Shown: piece by piece, positions 15,731 through 24,099 of the stretch | Layout: each line of letters opens with the position of its first letter | Position numbering within the stretch: position 1 is the first letter of the stretch | Assembly: GCA_910583885.1 (NCBI GenBank) | Contig: CAJUAC010000002.1 | Coordinates: 1-64,000 of the forward strand | Direction: 5' to 3' | From: an uncultured Oscillospiraceae bacterium | GTDB taxonomy: Bacteria > Bacillota > Clostridia > Oscillospirales > Oscillospiraceae | DNA: 64,000 nt | The notes under the pieces: model-generated | Told to the model about the DNA's origin: nothing | What the model saw: only the letters and a program-made list of their open reading frames with translations | The model's database searches: none | Made by a program: the position numbers and the translations under genes

Positions 15731-16273
15731 ATGAAAAAGTGGGTTTGCCCTGTTTGCGGTTACGTCCATGAGGGCGATGTTCCCCCGGAGAAGTGCCCCC
15801 AGTGCGGCGTGGCCGGTTCCAAGTTCACCGAGCAGAAGGCTGAGATGAACTGGGCCGCCGAGCACGTGGTCGGCGTGGCCGCCGGTGTGGATGCGGAAAT
15901 CCTGGAGGGCCTGCGCGCCAACTTCGCCGGTGAGTGCACCGAGGTCGGTATGTATCTGGCTATGGCCCGGGTTGCCCATCGCGAGGGCTATCCCGAGATC
16001 GGCCTGTACTGGGAGAAGGCTGCCTACGAGGAGGCCGAGCACGCTGCCAAGTTCGCCGAGCTCCTGGGCGAGGTTGTTACCGACAGCACCAAGAAGAACC
16101 TGGAGATGCGCGTTGAGGCCGAGAATGGCGCTACCGCCGGCAAGATGGCCATCGCCAAGAAGGCCAAGGAGCTGGGCCTGGATGCTATCCACGACACTGT
16201 CCACGAGATGGCCCGCGACGAGGCCCGCCACGGCAAGGCGTTCAAGGGCCTGCTGGAGCGGTATTTCAAGTAA
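15731..16273 (+). CDS. Reverse rubrerythrin (NADH peroxidase component)
   Basis: A 180-residue protein with a rubredoxin-like Fe site at the N-terminus (CPVCG at 6-10, CPQCG at 22-26) followed by a ferritin-like diiron domain with EVGMYLAMARVAHREGYPEI, YEEAEHAAKFAELLGE and ARDEARHGKAFKGLL ligand helices. The domain order is the reverse of classic rubrerythrin and matches clostridial reverse rubrerythrins, which reduce hydrogen peroxide and oxygen in the cytoplasm. The ATG at 15731 has AAGGAG 9 nt upstream. It lies 31 nt after the perR-like gene, and the two are probably co-transcribed. Confidence 0.9.
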   Translation: MKKWVCPVCGYVHEGDVPPEKCPQCGVAGSKFTEQKAEMNWAAEHVVGVAAGVDAEILEGLRANFAGECTEVGMYLAMARVAHREGYPEIGLYWEKAAYEEAEHAAKFAELLGEVVTDSTKKNLEMRVEAENGATAGKMAIAKKAKELGLDAIHDTVHEMARDEARHGKAFKGLLERYFK

Positions 16274-16294
16274 GAATACGCAGGGGATTGCACT

Positions 16295-16624
16295 ATGAAA
16301 ATCCGTATTGACAAGGATATCGTTGAGATCATCCCCGAGCACGCTGCCGAGGCTGCGGAGCTGGAGGCCCTCTGGATCAAGATGGGCAACTGCACTGGCG
16401 GTACCAAGCGCCTGGAGCCCATGGGGACCTATATGAAGAGCGAGGACAAGTCGGCCAAGTTCCACATTGAGGGGCTGACCGCTGAGGAAGTCAAGGCCCA
16501 GCCCACCGTGCTGGCGCCCTATGACACCGATGTGTACTGCTATATCTGCAACCGCACTGAGCATATCAAGGCTGGCGATCCCATCCCCGTCTGCTGCGGC
16601 AGGCTGATGGAGATCCTGGACTGA
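16295..16624 (+). CDS. Desulforedoxin-like iron/zinc protein
   Basis: A 109-residue protein in the rubrerythrin operon. The C-terminal end reads YCYICNRTEHIKAGDPIPVC followed by CGRLME, a CxxC ... CC arrangement as in desulforedoxin and the N-terminal domain of desulfoferrodoxin. The N-terminal 70 residues are acidic and helical (EHAAEAAELEALWIKMG) and I do not recognise them. The context with PerR and reverse rubrerythrin suggests an electron-transfer or oxygen-defence partner. The ATG follows AGGGG, 21 nt after the rubrerythrin stop, and a terminator follows. Confidence 0.65.
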   Translation: MKIRIDKDIVEIIPEHAAEAAELEALWIKMGNCTGGTKRLEPMGTYMKSEDKSAKFHIEGLTAEEVKAQPTVLAPYDTDVYCYICNRTEHIKAGDPIPVCCGRLMEILD

Positions 16625-16642
16625 GCGGAGATATCACAGATC

Positions 16643-16676
16643 AGGGGAACGGGGGAACTCGTTCCCCTCTTTTTTG
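16643..16676 (+). terminator. Intrinsic terminator of the oxidative-stress operon
   Basis: Stem AGGGGAAC/GTTCCCCT with a 10-nt loop followed by a T-rich run, 18 nt after the stop. Confidence 0.85.
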
Positions 16677-16749
16677 TGCTGGTGTGCAAGTCAGTATGCA
16701 CCTCCCATACAATTGCGCGCATATGAAAGAGCCCCCTGTTATGCGCTCC

Positions 16750-17259
16750 CTATTCTGGTTGTATATACAGGTTCATCAAGTCGAAATCAATATCGGTGTC
16801 CCCGATCCTAAAATAACCTGGATAGGTGCCAATTTTTATAAAACCATATTTTTGATACAGCCGGATTGCACGTTCATTATCACTCCGCACCTGGCATTCA
16901 ATAATTGCAATCTGCTGTTCTTTTGCGTGCTGAATCACCTTTTCCAACAATTTACTGCCAATTCCTTGTCCCCACGCTGCTTTCACAACGGAGATCCCAA
17001 ACTCTGCCCGATGCGCCTTCCGGTAGGAGAATGCCTCTATGCTGGCACTCCCAACGATTTCCCCATTTTTCCTTGCCAGAAACAGGGCATTTCGGGAGGA
17101 TTGATTTTTCTCCCGTATGATCTCCTCTTCCTCTGCCTCTGAAACTGGATACCCTTCATTGCCAAATGATAAATTCTCTGTCTCGCAGCCTACTACGTTC
17201 ATATAGGCAATGATCGCTTGTGCATCCTCTGGCCGCGCCTTTTCAATTTCAATAGCCAC
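16750..17259 (-). CDS. GNAT-family N-acetyltransferase
   Basis: A 169-residue acetyltransferase. The acetyl-CoA-binding motif A is visible as ISVVKAAWGQGIGSKLLEKV, followed by the motif B region IRLYQKYGFIKIGTYPGYF. The ISVVxxxWGQGIG form resembles enzymes acting on small molecules or protein N-termini, but the acceptor is unknown. GTG at 17259 is chosen because AAGGAGG lies 8-9 nt upstream. Its GC content is lower than that of neighbouring genes (A/T-rich third positions), hinting at acquisition from another genome. It converges with the oxidative-stress operon. Confidence 0.82.
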   Translation of the reverse strand: MAIEIEKARPEDAQAIIAYMNVVGCETENLSFGNEGYPVSEAEEEEIIREKNQSSRNALFLARKNGEIVGSASIEAFSYRKAHRAEFGISVVKAAWGQGIGSKLLEKVIQHAKEQQIAIIECQVRSDNERAIRLYQKYGFIKIGTYPGYFRIGDTDIDFDLMNLYIQPE

Positions 17260-17330
17260 ATCCAACCTCCTTTGTGAACTTCCTCCTGCGCCCCTGCTGA
17301 CCACACAACCCTCTTTTCCCAGATACGGCA

Positions 17331-17360
17331 GCGGGCCCCGGATTTTTATCCGGGGCCCGC
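17331..17360 (-). terminator. Perfect 13-bp hairpin after nagB
   Basis: GCGGGCCCCGGAT and its exact complement flank a TTTT loop, 30 nt after the nagB stop. There is no long T-run on either strand, so it is a less typical terminator or an mRNA 3'-end stabiliser. Confidence 0.6.
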
Positions 17361-17389
17361 ATTTAGAATACTGGCAGGAGATTTTACCC

Positions 17390-18115
17390 TTACAGCTTGC
17401 TCAGTGCTGCCTTATCGGCTACAAGGATGACATTGGGGTGCAGCTGGAGGACAGAGCCGGGAACGTTGGGGGTAACGGGGCCGCCAAAGCATGCCTTGAC
17501 TGCGTTTGCCTTATCCTCACCGCTGACAACGACCAGGATCTGGCGGGCCAGCATGATGGACTGGATACCCATGGTCAAAGCCTGACGGGGCACATCGTCC
17601 CGGGAGGCAAAGAAGCGGGCGTTCGCGTCAATGGTGCCCTCCTTGAGGTTCACCAGATAGGTCCCCAGATGGAAGACATCGCTGGGCTCGTTAAAGCCGA
17701 TGTGGCCGTTGTGGCCCAGGCCCAGTACCTGGATATCCACGCCGCCCATGCTCTGGATCACCTCGTCATAGCGCTTGCACTCAGCCTCGGGATCAGCAGC
17801 CATGCCGTTGGGCACATAGGTGTTCGCTACATCGATGTTGACGTGGTTAAACAGGTTATCCTGCATGAAGTAGCGGTAGCTCTGGTCGTGGGTGGTAGCC
17901 AGGCCCACATACTCGTCCAGGTTCACGGACTTGATCTTGGAGAAGTCCAGATCGCCCTTCTCATAGCGGGCAATGAGCTCCTTGTACAGGCCGATGGGGG
18001 AGGACCCGGTAGCCAGGCCCAGCACGCTGTCCGGCTTCAGGGTGATCTGGCTGGCAACGATGTTGGCAGCCTGGTGGCTCATAGCCTCGTAATTCTCAGT
18101 AGCAATGATTCTCAT
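17390..18115 (-). CDS. nagB: Glucosamine-6-phosphate deaminase
   Basis: A 241-residue enzyme that converts glucosamine-6-phosphate to fructose-6-phosphate and ammonia, the final step of sialic acid and N-acetylglucosamine breakdown. Diagnostic segments are GLATGSSPIGLY (phosphate loop, 33-44), SVNLDEYVGL with Asp67, and GLGHNGHIGFNEP (132-144) with the catalytic His138 and Glu143. The Asn at 136 replaces the Asp of the E. coli enzyme, as in other Gram-positive NagB proteins. It lies downstream of the M13 peptidase and the nanA-like lyase on the same strand, supporting a role in host-glycan amino-sugar use. Confidence 0.95.
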   Translation of the reverse strand: MRIIATENYEAMSHQAANIVASQITLKPDSVLGLATGSSPIGLYKELIARYEKGDLDFSKIKSVNLDEYVGLATTHDQSYRYFMQDNLFNHVNIDVANTYVPNGMAADPEAECKRYDEVIQSMGGVDIQVLGLGHNGHIGFNEPSDVFHLGTYLVNLKEGTIDANARFFASRDDVPRQALTMGIQSIMLARQILVVVSGEDKANAVKACFGGPVTPNVPGSVLQLHPNVILVADKAALSKL

Positions 18116-18158
18116 AATTGATCAATCTCCTCTCTGCGCCTTTGGGCGCAGTTATTTT

Positions 18159-20486
18159 TTACCAAATCTGGACTCTGTCCGCAGGGTCGAGGTACATCCC
18201 GTCACCGGGCTGGATGTCAAAAGCCTCGTAGAACTCGTCCAGGCTCTGGAGGGCGCGGCTGCCCCGCAGCTTGTCAGGGGCGTGGACGTCTGCCGTGCTC
18301 AGATAGGAGCGGGTCTCCCGGCTGGCAGTGCCCCGCCAGGAGCGTGCGGCGGTACGGTAGAGGGTCTGATAGTCAGGCGTCTCCTCCTGGCCCTCAATCT
18401 GGGTGATGCAGGCCAGCGCCCCCAGGTCGGCCACATTCTCGCTGAGGGTCAGTGTGCCGTTGCAGGTGATACCAGGGGCCGCCTCTACGCCGTCATAGAA
18501 ATCAATCACCTGCTGGCACAGGCCCTGGAATGCCTCATAATCCGCCTCTGTCCACCAGCTGCTCTGGTTGCCCTGAGCGTCGAAGGTGGCGCCGTTGTTG
18601 TCAAAGGCGTGGGAGATCTCGTGGGCAATCACATAGCCGATGCCGCCCAGGTTCTCGGTATGGTCCGCCTCCACATCGTAGAGGGGGGCCTGCAAAATCC
18701 CAGCAGGGAAATTGATGGAGTTATTCTGGGGGGAGTAGTAGGCGTTGACCGTGTAGACACTCATCGCCCAGGTACCACGATCCACCGGCTCATCCTGCTC
18801 CTCCGCCATCTTTGCCATAGATGCCTGGATCATAGCAATCATATTCTCATAGTAGGACCCACCCTGTTCCACGGAGAGGATCTCCACATCATCATAGATG
18901 TCGTCCCACTTGTCCGGATAGCCCACGTTGACCGTGATGGCCTCCAGCTTCTCCAGGGCCTTTGCCTTGGTGGTGTCGCTCATCCAATCCAGGGCCTGGA
19001 TGCGCTGGCCGTAGACATTCAGCATCTCGTCAATCATGGCCTCCACATCGGCCTTGGCCTCCGGGGAGAAATATTTTTCCACATAGATCTGGCCCAGATA
19101 GTCGGAGAGAAGCTGCTGTACTGTAGCAGCGGCATCCTCCTCATCCGTCAGGCTGCCTTCAATCCCCAGCAGGGCGGCATTGTACGCTTCCTTTGCCTCA
19201 GAGAACTCCCGGTTGAGCATCGGGCCCAGCTGGGCAAGGACACTCAGGCGCAAATAGAGTTTCAGCTCCTCCAGATGCTCGTCATTGAAGTACTCTGCGG
19301 ACTTCTTCATCAGGCCCACATCGCTGACCACATAGCGGTCCTCATCGTGAAGCCCCTCAGCGGCCAGAACAGCCTCCAGGTCCACGTTGGCGAAGGTCTC
19401 CTTCACCTCGTCAGCATCAACAAAGTTAAAAATCTTAGAAATGTCCGCCTGTTCCTCATTGGACATCCGGGCATTGGCCAGATCCTCGTCCATCTTCAGG
19501 TAGGCGTCGGCCATGGCCACCGCCTCGACCTCATCCGCTCCGCCCAGCAAGAACAGGGTAGCGACATAGGTACCGAAAATCTCCCGGACACCCTCCATGG
19601 CGTAGAAATCACGGGTGATACTGGAGCTGAGGCTGACAAAGCCCAGCACCTTCTCTTCGCTATTCTCCACACTCTGGGTGGTGCCAAAGGCAAGCAGGCC
19701 CATACTGGCCTCCGCCAGCATCTGGTTGTTGACCTCCATCAGCGCGTTCAGATCCTCCGCGCTGTCGATGGCGTCCAGGTAGGGCTGGATCGGTTCAATC
19801 CCCGCCGCATTCCGGGCGTCCCAGTTGAGGATATTTTCATACAGGTTCTTAATTTTCTCCTCCGCAGAGCCGGCCTTGGGGCTGCTGGCAGCAATCTCCT
19901 TGATGAGCGCAGCCACCTGCTTATCAGTGGAATCCGCCACCTCATAGAGAGTGCCGGTGAAAGAGCTGCCGGCGGGGATGGAGGTGGTTTCCAGCCACTC
20001 CTTGTTGACATTGGCATAGAAATCGTCCTTCAGGTTGGAACCCTCCAGGGCATAGACGCGCTGGATCAGGGTCTCCAGCTCCTGGCGGCTGACCGTATCC
20101 CGGGGGCCAAAATTCCCTTCGGCATTGGGGGTGATGATCCCCGCATCCAGGACGTTTTTCAGCTGGGTCTTTACCCAGTTGGGCACGTCGGTAAAGGCAG
20201 AGCTGTCCACTGCCCAGCGGGCGCTGTCACCCTTGGGGGCGGGCAGTTCGCCAAAGGCACGGGAGAGCATCACCAGGGCCTCCGCCCGGGTGACGGCCTC
20301 GTCCTCCCGGCCGCCTGACAATACGGGCTCGCTGGCGGAACCGTAATCATCTCCCGCCGCCGTCAGCATCTCCGCGGCCTCGGCACGGGTCAGCGCCTCG
20401 TCCGATGCCAGCGCCGCAGGCATTGTGCCGACAGCCAGGATACAGACCAGGGCCAACGCCAGAAAGCGTCTCAACAGGTTGTTCAC
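18159..20486 (-). CDS. Secreted M13-family metallopeptidase with SLH modules
   Basis: A 775-residue protein. Residues 1-27 are a Sec signal peptide ending ALAS. Residues about 30-150 contain S-layer-homology-like modules (LTRAEAAEML, VTRAEALVMLSRAFG, and AFTDVPNWVKTQLKNVLDAG leading to SRQELETLI), which should hold it on the cell wall. The rest is a neprilysin-like M13 domain: VNAYYSP, zinc motif HEISH (622-626), SENVADLG with the Glu683 ligand and Asp687, and a C-terminal end RVQIW typical of the family. It would cleave small peptides at the cell surface. The start is GTG at 20486 behind AGGAGG. A good promoter lies upstream. Confidence 0.88.
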   Translation of the reverse strand: MNNLLRRFLALALVCILAVGTMPAALASDEALTRAEAAEMLTAAGDDYGSASEPVLSGGREDEAVTRAEALVMLSRAFGELPAPKGDSARWAVDSSAFTDVPNWVKTQLKNVLDAGIITPNAEGNFGPRDTVSRQELETLIQRVYALEGSNLKDDFYANVNKEWLETTSIPAGSSFTGTLYEVADSTDKQVAALIKEIAASSPKAGSAEEKIKNLYENILNWDARNAAGIEPIQPYLDAIDSAEDLNALMEVNNQMLAEASMGLLAFGTTQSVENSEEKVLGFVSLSSSITRDFYAMEGVREIFGTYVATLFLLGGADEVEAVAMADAYLKMDEDLANARMSNEEQADISKIFNFVDADEVKETFANVDLEAVLAAEGLHDEDRYVVSDVGLMKKSAEYFNDEHLEELKLYLRLSVLAQLGPMLNREFSEAKEAYNAALLGIEGSLTDEEDAAATVQQLLSDYLGQIYVEKYFSPEAKADVEAMIDEMLNVYGQRIQALDWMSDTTKAKALEKLEAITVNVGYPDKWDDIYDDVEILSVEQGGSYYENMIAMIQASMAKMAEEQDEPVDRGTWAMSVYTVNAYYSPQNNSINFPAGILQAPLYDVEADHTENLGGIGYVIAHEISHAFDNNGATFDAQGNQSSWWTEADYEAFQGLCQQVIDFYDGVEAAPGITCNGTLTLSENVADLGALACITQIEGQEETPDYQTLYRTAARSWRGTASRETRSYLSTADVHAPDKLRGSRALQSLDEFYEAFDIQPGDGMYLDPADRVQIW

Positions 20487-20536
20487 AGTAGGGTCCTCCT
20501 CATGTTATACTTTTTCCCCAGAGGGGATGTATGGAG

Positions 20537-20565
20537 ATTTTACCACTTCCTAAATCGGAGTACAA
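20537..20565 (-). promoter_or_regulatory. Promoter of the M13 peptidase gene
   Basis: On the minus strand TTGTAC (20565-20560), a 17-bp spacer, then TAAAAT (20542-20537). The 275-bp gap also holds a 15-bp near-palindrome TTAAGAAATTCTTAA (about 20578-20592) just upstream of the -35, a possible operator, and GC-rich sequence without coding signal. Confidence 0.65.
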
Positions 20566-20718
20566 CGGGGCAGGTCTTAAGAAATTCTTAAATTTCCAGC
20601 CAACACATGCCCGCCTGACTGTGAATTCTATAGACACCGCCGCGCCGCGCTTCGCCTATGGTTTTCCCGAAACCTGTCGGAAACATACCATAAGCAAAGC
20701 GCAGCTTTGCGGCAAATG

Positions 20719-20754
20719 TTCTTTTTGATGCTTTTTCTTTCTAAGAAAAAGCAT
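20719..20754 (-). repeat. 3'-end palindromic element, copy A
   Basis: A 12-bp perfect stem (ATGCTTTTTCTT, loop TCT, AAGAAAAAGCAT) lies 7 nt after the stop of the nanA-like gene. On the minus strand it is followed by the tail CAAAAAGAACATTT. It shares stem sequence, loop and tail with elements after aspS and gyrA. Confidence 0.8.
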
Positions 20755-20761
20755 GGCTGCT

Positions 20762-21670
20762 TCAGCAGTACTTCTTGATCGCGTCCGCGATCATCTGGGC
20801 GGCCTGGGCAGTAACAGCCCCGTCACCCTCCGCCAGGTTCAGCAGGGGAGCGCGCACGCCGCCCACATCGGGGCCGCCCTGGAGACGGATAATCTCCTTG
20901 ATTGTCGCGTACATGTTGCCCTGGGTGGAGCACATCTTGTAGATGATGCGGCAGCACTCGTTCTGGACCTCCCGGCCCTTCTCCATCTCACCGGCCTGGA
21001 AACAGCGGGCAATCTCCATATAGAGCTCTGGCATCGCGGCGTAGGTACCGCCAATCCCGCTCACAGCCCCGGCGGCCAGGCCGGAGAGCAGCTGCTCGTC
21101 GGGCCCGTTGAACACGATGGCCCCTTCATCCTTCCACATCTGGATATCCTGGACAGGCATGGAGGAATTTTTCACGCCAATGACGCGGGGGTTCTTCAGC
21201 ATCTCCTGGAGCAGGGGCACGCTCAGCGCCACGCCTGCCAGCTGGGGGATGTTGTAGATCACAAAGTCCGTGTTGGGGGCCGCATTGGAGATATCGTTCC
21301 AATACTTGGCAATCGCCTTGGGCGGCAGGTGGAAGTAGATGGGCGGGATCGCCGCAATCGCATCCACCCCCAGGCTCTCGGCGTGGGCCGCCAGCTCACA
21401 GCTGTCGGCAGTGTTGTTGCAGGCCACGTGGGCAATGATGGTCATCTTGCCGCCCACCTCGGCCATCACATTCTCCAGGGTGATTTTCCGCTCATTTACG
21501 CTCTGATAGATGCATTCGCCGGAGGAGCCACCCACATACAGCCCCTTGACGCCCTTGTCCAGCAGATACTTGGCCAGGGCGCGGACCGCCTGGGGGCTGA
21601 CCTGGCCCTCCTTGTCATAGCAGGCGTAAAACGCGGGGAAAATCCCCTGATACTTGGAAATGTCTTTCAT
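20762..21670 (-). CDS. nanA: N-acetylneuraminate lyase-like (DapA/NAL family) enzyme
   Basis: A 302-residue class I aldolase of the DHDPS/NAL family. Visible features are YVGGSSGE (45-52, carboxylate-binding loop), IPPIYFHLPP, VIYNIPQLAG with catalytic Tyr139, and VIGVKNSS with Schiff-base Lys167. NAL splits sialic acid into ManNAc and pyruvate. The YNIP form, the neighbouring yhcH-type gene, sugar ABC transporter and nagB favour sialate lyase over dihydrodipicolinate synthase; substrate choice is still inference. It starts behind GGAGGGAAC. No nanE or nanK is visible in the window. Confidence 0.82.
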   Translation of the reverse strand: MKDISKYQGIFPAFYACYDKEGQVSPQAVRALAKYLLDKGVKGLYVGGSSGECIYQSVNERKITLENVMAEVGGKMTIIAHVACNNTADSCELAAHAESLGVDAIAAIPPIYFHLPPKAIAKYWNDISNAAPNTDFVIYNIPQLAGVALSVPLLQEMLKNPRVIGVKNSSMPVQDIQMWKDEGAIVFNGPDEQLLSGLAAGAVSGIGGTYAAMPELYMEIARCFQAGEMEKGREVQNECCRIIYKMCSTQGNMYATIKEIIRLQGGPDVGGVRAPLLNLAEGDGAVTAQAAQMIADAIKKYC

Positions 21671-21686
21671 TTTGTTCCCTCCAATT

Positions 21687-22139
21687 TTACTTAATTCTGA
21701 CTTTGAAGACAGCCTTTGTCACAGTTTCCGGTCCATCTACGCGCATTTTAATTTTATGGGCATCGTTAGGAAACACCACCAGGAAATCCCCAGGGGAGAG
21801 GACCAGCCGGTATTGCCCCTCGCCCCGGTAGGCATAGAAATCGTTGGCCTCCACCCGATTAAATTCAGTCAGGGTTTCCGGCGGGGCGATCTCTACCCGC
21901 TCAGACCCCTCCAGCATCAGATGGATGTCCAAATAATTTTTATGTGCCTCGAAGAAGCTCTCCTCCTCTGGGATGGTCTCATAGGTGAAGCGGGTAGCGT
22001 ACACATCGCTGCCCTTGATCTCTACCCGTTCCTCTCCCACGGAGGACAAAAACTCCTCCGTAATCCGCTCCAAGGCCATATCCAGATTCGGATGGATGCC
22101 CCGGTAAGTAAGCGCGTCGGAATTTTTCGCATAAATCAT
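21687..22139 (-). CDS. YhcH/YjgK/YiaL-family protein
   Basis: A 150-residue cupin-like protein of the DUF386 family. Recognisable pieces are YLDIHLMLEGSERVEIAPPE (a double-Glu/His metal site region), EANDFYAYRGEG and LSPGDFLVVFPNDAHKIKM. YhcH is encoded in sialic acid operons and YiaL in other sugar operons; it probably handles sugar anomers or epimers, though the reaction is not settled. It lies 16 nt upstream of the nanA-like gene and 11 nt downstream of the permease gene, consistent with one transcript. Confidence 0.88.
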   Translation of the reverse strand: MIYAKNSDALTYRGIHPNLDMALERITEEFLSSVGEERVEIKGSDVYATRFTYETIPEEESFFEAHKNYLDIHLMLEGSERVEIAPPETLTEFNRVEANDFYAYRGEGQYRLVLSPGDFLVVFPNDAHKIKMRVDGPETVTKAVFKVRIK

Positions 22140-22150
22140 AGCAAAACCCC

Positions 22151-23035
22151 TTACCCCTTAACCGCGCCCATGGTGATCCCCTGGGTGAAGTACTTCTGGA
22201 AGAGCAGGAATACGATGATGATCGGCACGGACGCCAGGGCAGCACCCGCCATCAGCAGGCCCATATCGATCGAAGTCTCCGCCTGGAGGGAAGCGATACC
22301 AAGGGGCATCGTGAAGTTGTTGCCGCTGGGCAGCATAACCAGCTGCATGAAGTAGTCGTTCCAGGAGTTGATGAAGGTAAAGATGGCCAAAGCGCCGACG
22401 CCCGGCTTGACCATGGGCAGCACGACCGTGGAGAAGGTCTTCAGCTCGCTGGCGCCATCGATGCGGGTTGCCTCCAGGATTTCACCCGGGATGCCCTCAG
22501 AGAACTGTTTCATCAGGAACACGCCAAAGGGCCAGCCTACGGTGGGGAAGATCACCGCCCACAGGGTATCGTACAGGCCCAGGGCGGACATCTCCTTAAG
22601 CAGGGGGATGAGGATCACCTGCTTGGGCAGGGCCATGGCGCAGACGATGAGGGAGAACAGGATCCCCCGGCCCATAAACCGTTTCTTTGCCAGGGCATAC
22701 CCCGCCATGGCCGCAGTGAGGCAGGTAATCAGCATGGCCATAACGGACATGAAGACCGTGTTAATGAGCCACCGGAAGGCCGCGGGGGCAGTGGGGCCCT
22801 CCAGGGAGCCGATCTGGTAGAGAGGTGCGCTGCGCTTGGTGAAGAGGTTCTGGAAGTTGTTGCTCACCCACTCCGTGGGCCACCAGACGGGCTTTTGGGC
22901 ATAGATATCTGCGGCTGGCTTAAATGCGCCAGTGGCAATCCAGTACAGCGGGAACAAAAACAGGAACGCCAGGATGACCAGGATAATAAGCGAAATGATC
23001 TTATAAGCGCGGCTGCGCGGATTTTCCATTTTCAT
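22151..23035 (-). CDS. Carbohydrate ABC transporter permease (MalG type)
   Basis: A 294-residue membrane protein with six predicted helices. The EAA loop is EATRIDGASELKTFSTVVLP, which docks onto the ATPase. The N-terminal helix is followed by a long extracytoplasmic loop, as in MalG/UgpE proteins. It pairs with the MalF-type permease encoded 12 nt upstream and with the binding protein further upstream. No ATPase gene is in this cluster; such CUT1 systems often share an MsmK-like ATPase encoded elsewhere. Confidence 0.92.
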   Translation of the reverse strand: MKMENPRSRAYKIISLIILVILAFLFLFPLYWIATGAFKPAADIYAQKPVWWPTEWVSNNFQNLFTKRSAPLYQIGSLEGPTAPAAFRWLINTVFMSVMAMLITCLTAAMAGYALAKKRFMGRGILFSLIVCAMALPKQVILIPLLKEMSALGLYDTLWAVIFPTVGWPFGVFLMKQFSEGIPGEILEATRIDGASELKTFSTVVLPMVKPGVGALAIFTFINSWNDYFMQLVMLPSGNNFTMPLGIASLQAETSIDMGLLMAGAALASVPIIIVFLLFQKYFTQGITMGAVKG

Positions 23036-23047
23036 GCTCGCACCCCC

Positions 23048-23971
23048 TTACTTTTCTTTCGCCAGCTTGAACTGGACAGCGGACAGGGCCCCGATGAAGA
23101 TTGCCAGCACGACGCCCATGGCGTTGGCGTAGCCGAAGTGGCCAACCTGCTCAGTGAGCTTGAATGCGGTGTAGTAGATATAGTACATCACCGTATCCGT
23201 GGAGTGGTTCGGACCACCCTGGGTCAGCAGCTGGATCAGGGCAAAGCACTGGAAGGAGTTGATGGTGGTGATGACCAGGATGTACAGCGTGGTAGGCATC
23301 ATCTGCGCCCACTTGATCTTCCAGAAGACCTGGAGATCCGTTGCGCCGTCCACCTGGGCGGCCTCCACCAGGGTCTGGTCCACATTGCCCAGGGCGGAGA
23401 CATACAGTACGATGGGCTGGCCCACGGAGGTGGTGAAGAGGATGAGGATGATACACCAAATAGCGGTCTTCGGGTCGCCCAGCCAGTTGATGCCCTTTTC
23501 CACCAGGCCCGTGCTCTTAAGCACGCCGTTGAGGATACCGGTATAGTTGTCATACATCCACTTCCACACCACCGTCACGGCTACAGAACCGGTGACGACG
23601 GGCAGGTAGAAGATGCAGCGGAAAGCGGAGAGGACAGGCCCCTTCAGCTTATAGATTGCGGAGGACACCCACAGGGAGAAGCCGCACACTGCGGGCACGC
23701 TGACGATAACAATTAAGAAGGTGTTTTTCAGCCCCTTGAGGAAGATTTCATCCTGGAAGAGGTTGCCGAAATTACGCAGCCCAATGAATTGTCCGAACAA
23801 ACCCGGGTCGGTCATGTTGGTTTCGGTCAGGCTGGTGATGATGCAGATAAACATGGGGATAATGACAAACCCCAAAAAGAAGATCAGGCTGGGTAGCATG
23901 AACAAGTAGCCCGCGACGTTTTCCCGCCGCTGGAGGGCCCGGCTCATGGGCGTCTTAGACGGATTAGCCAA
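23048..23971 (-). CDS. Carbohydrate ABC transporter permease (MalF type)
   Basis: A 307-residue membrane protein with six predicted helices. The EAA loop reads EAAQVDGATDLQVFWKIKW. The N-terminus (RRENVAGYLFMLPSLIFFLG) and the WKWMYD segment are typical of MalF/UgpA-like CUT1 permeases. It lies after a strong intercistronic terminator downstream of the binding-protein gene, so it is probably expressed at a lower level than the binding protein. Context suggests sialic acid or sialylated oligosaccharide import. Confidence 0.92.
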   Translation of the reverse strand: MANPSKTPMSRALQRRENVAGYLFMLPSLIFFLGFVIIPMFICIITSLTETNMTDPGLFGQFIGLRNFGNLFQDEIFLKGLKNTFLIVIVSVPAVCGFSLWVSSAIYKLKGPVLSAFRCIFYLPVVTGSVAVTVVWKWMYDNYTGILNGVLKSTGLVEKGINWLGDPKTAIWCIILILFTTSVGQPIVLYVSALGNVDQTLVEAAQVDGATDLQVFWKIKWAQMMPTTLYILVITTINSFQCFALIQLLTQGGPNHSTDTVMYYIYYTAFKLTEQVGHFGYANAMGVVLAIFIGALSAVQFKLAKEK

Positions 23972-24033
23972 GGTGGGACACCCCTTTCTCGATCAAACTC
24001 TCAGTGTTACAGTTGTTTTCTTTTCCCATTCGC

Positions 24034-24099
24034 TCCTATGCGATGTCCGCATAGGAAAAAAGCGCGCCCCCACCCCGCGCATCGCGGGGAGGGGGCGCG
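24034..24099 (-). terminator. Intercistronic terminator between binding protein and permeases
   Basis: Read on the minus strand, a nearly continuous 17-18-bp GC-rich stem (24062-24099) is followed by six T (24061-24056). A second hairpin with arms 24034-24042 and 24048-24056 follows. The position in the gap between the binding-protein gene and the permease genes predicts partial termination that keeps binding protein in excess. Confidence 0.8.

Noticed and set aside
18105..20318. 737-residue plus-strand open frame opposite the M13 peptidase
   Set aside because: Antisense to a gene with signal peptide and intact zinc motif; no ribosome site or domain.
20762..21670. Dihydrodipicolinate synthase (dapA)
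   Set aside because: The fold is shared, but YNIP, IPPIYF and the sialic-acid neighbourhood fit N-acetylneuraminate lyase better.
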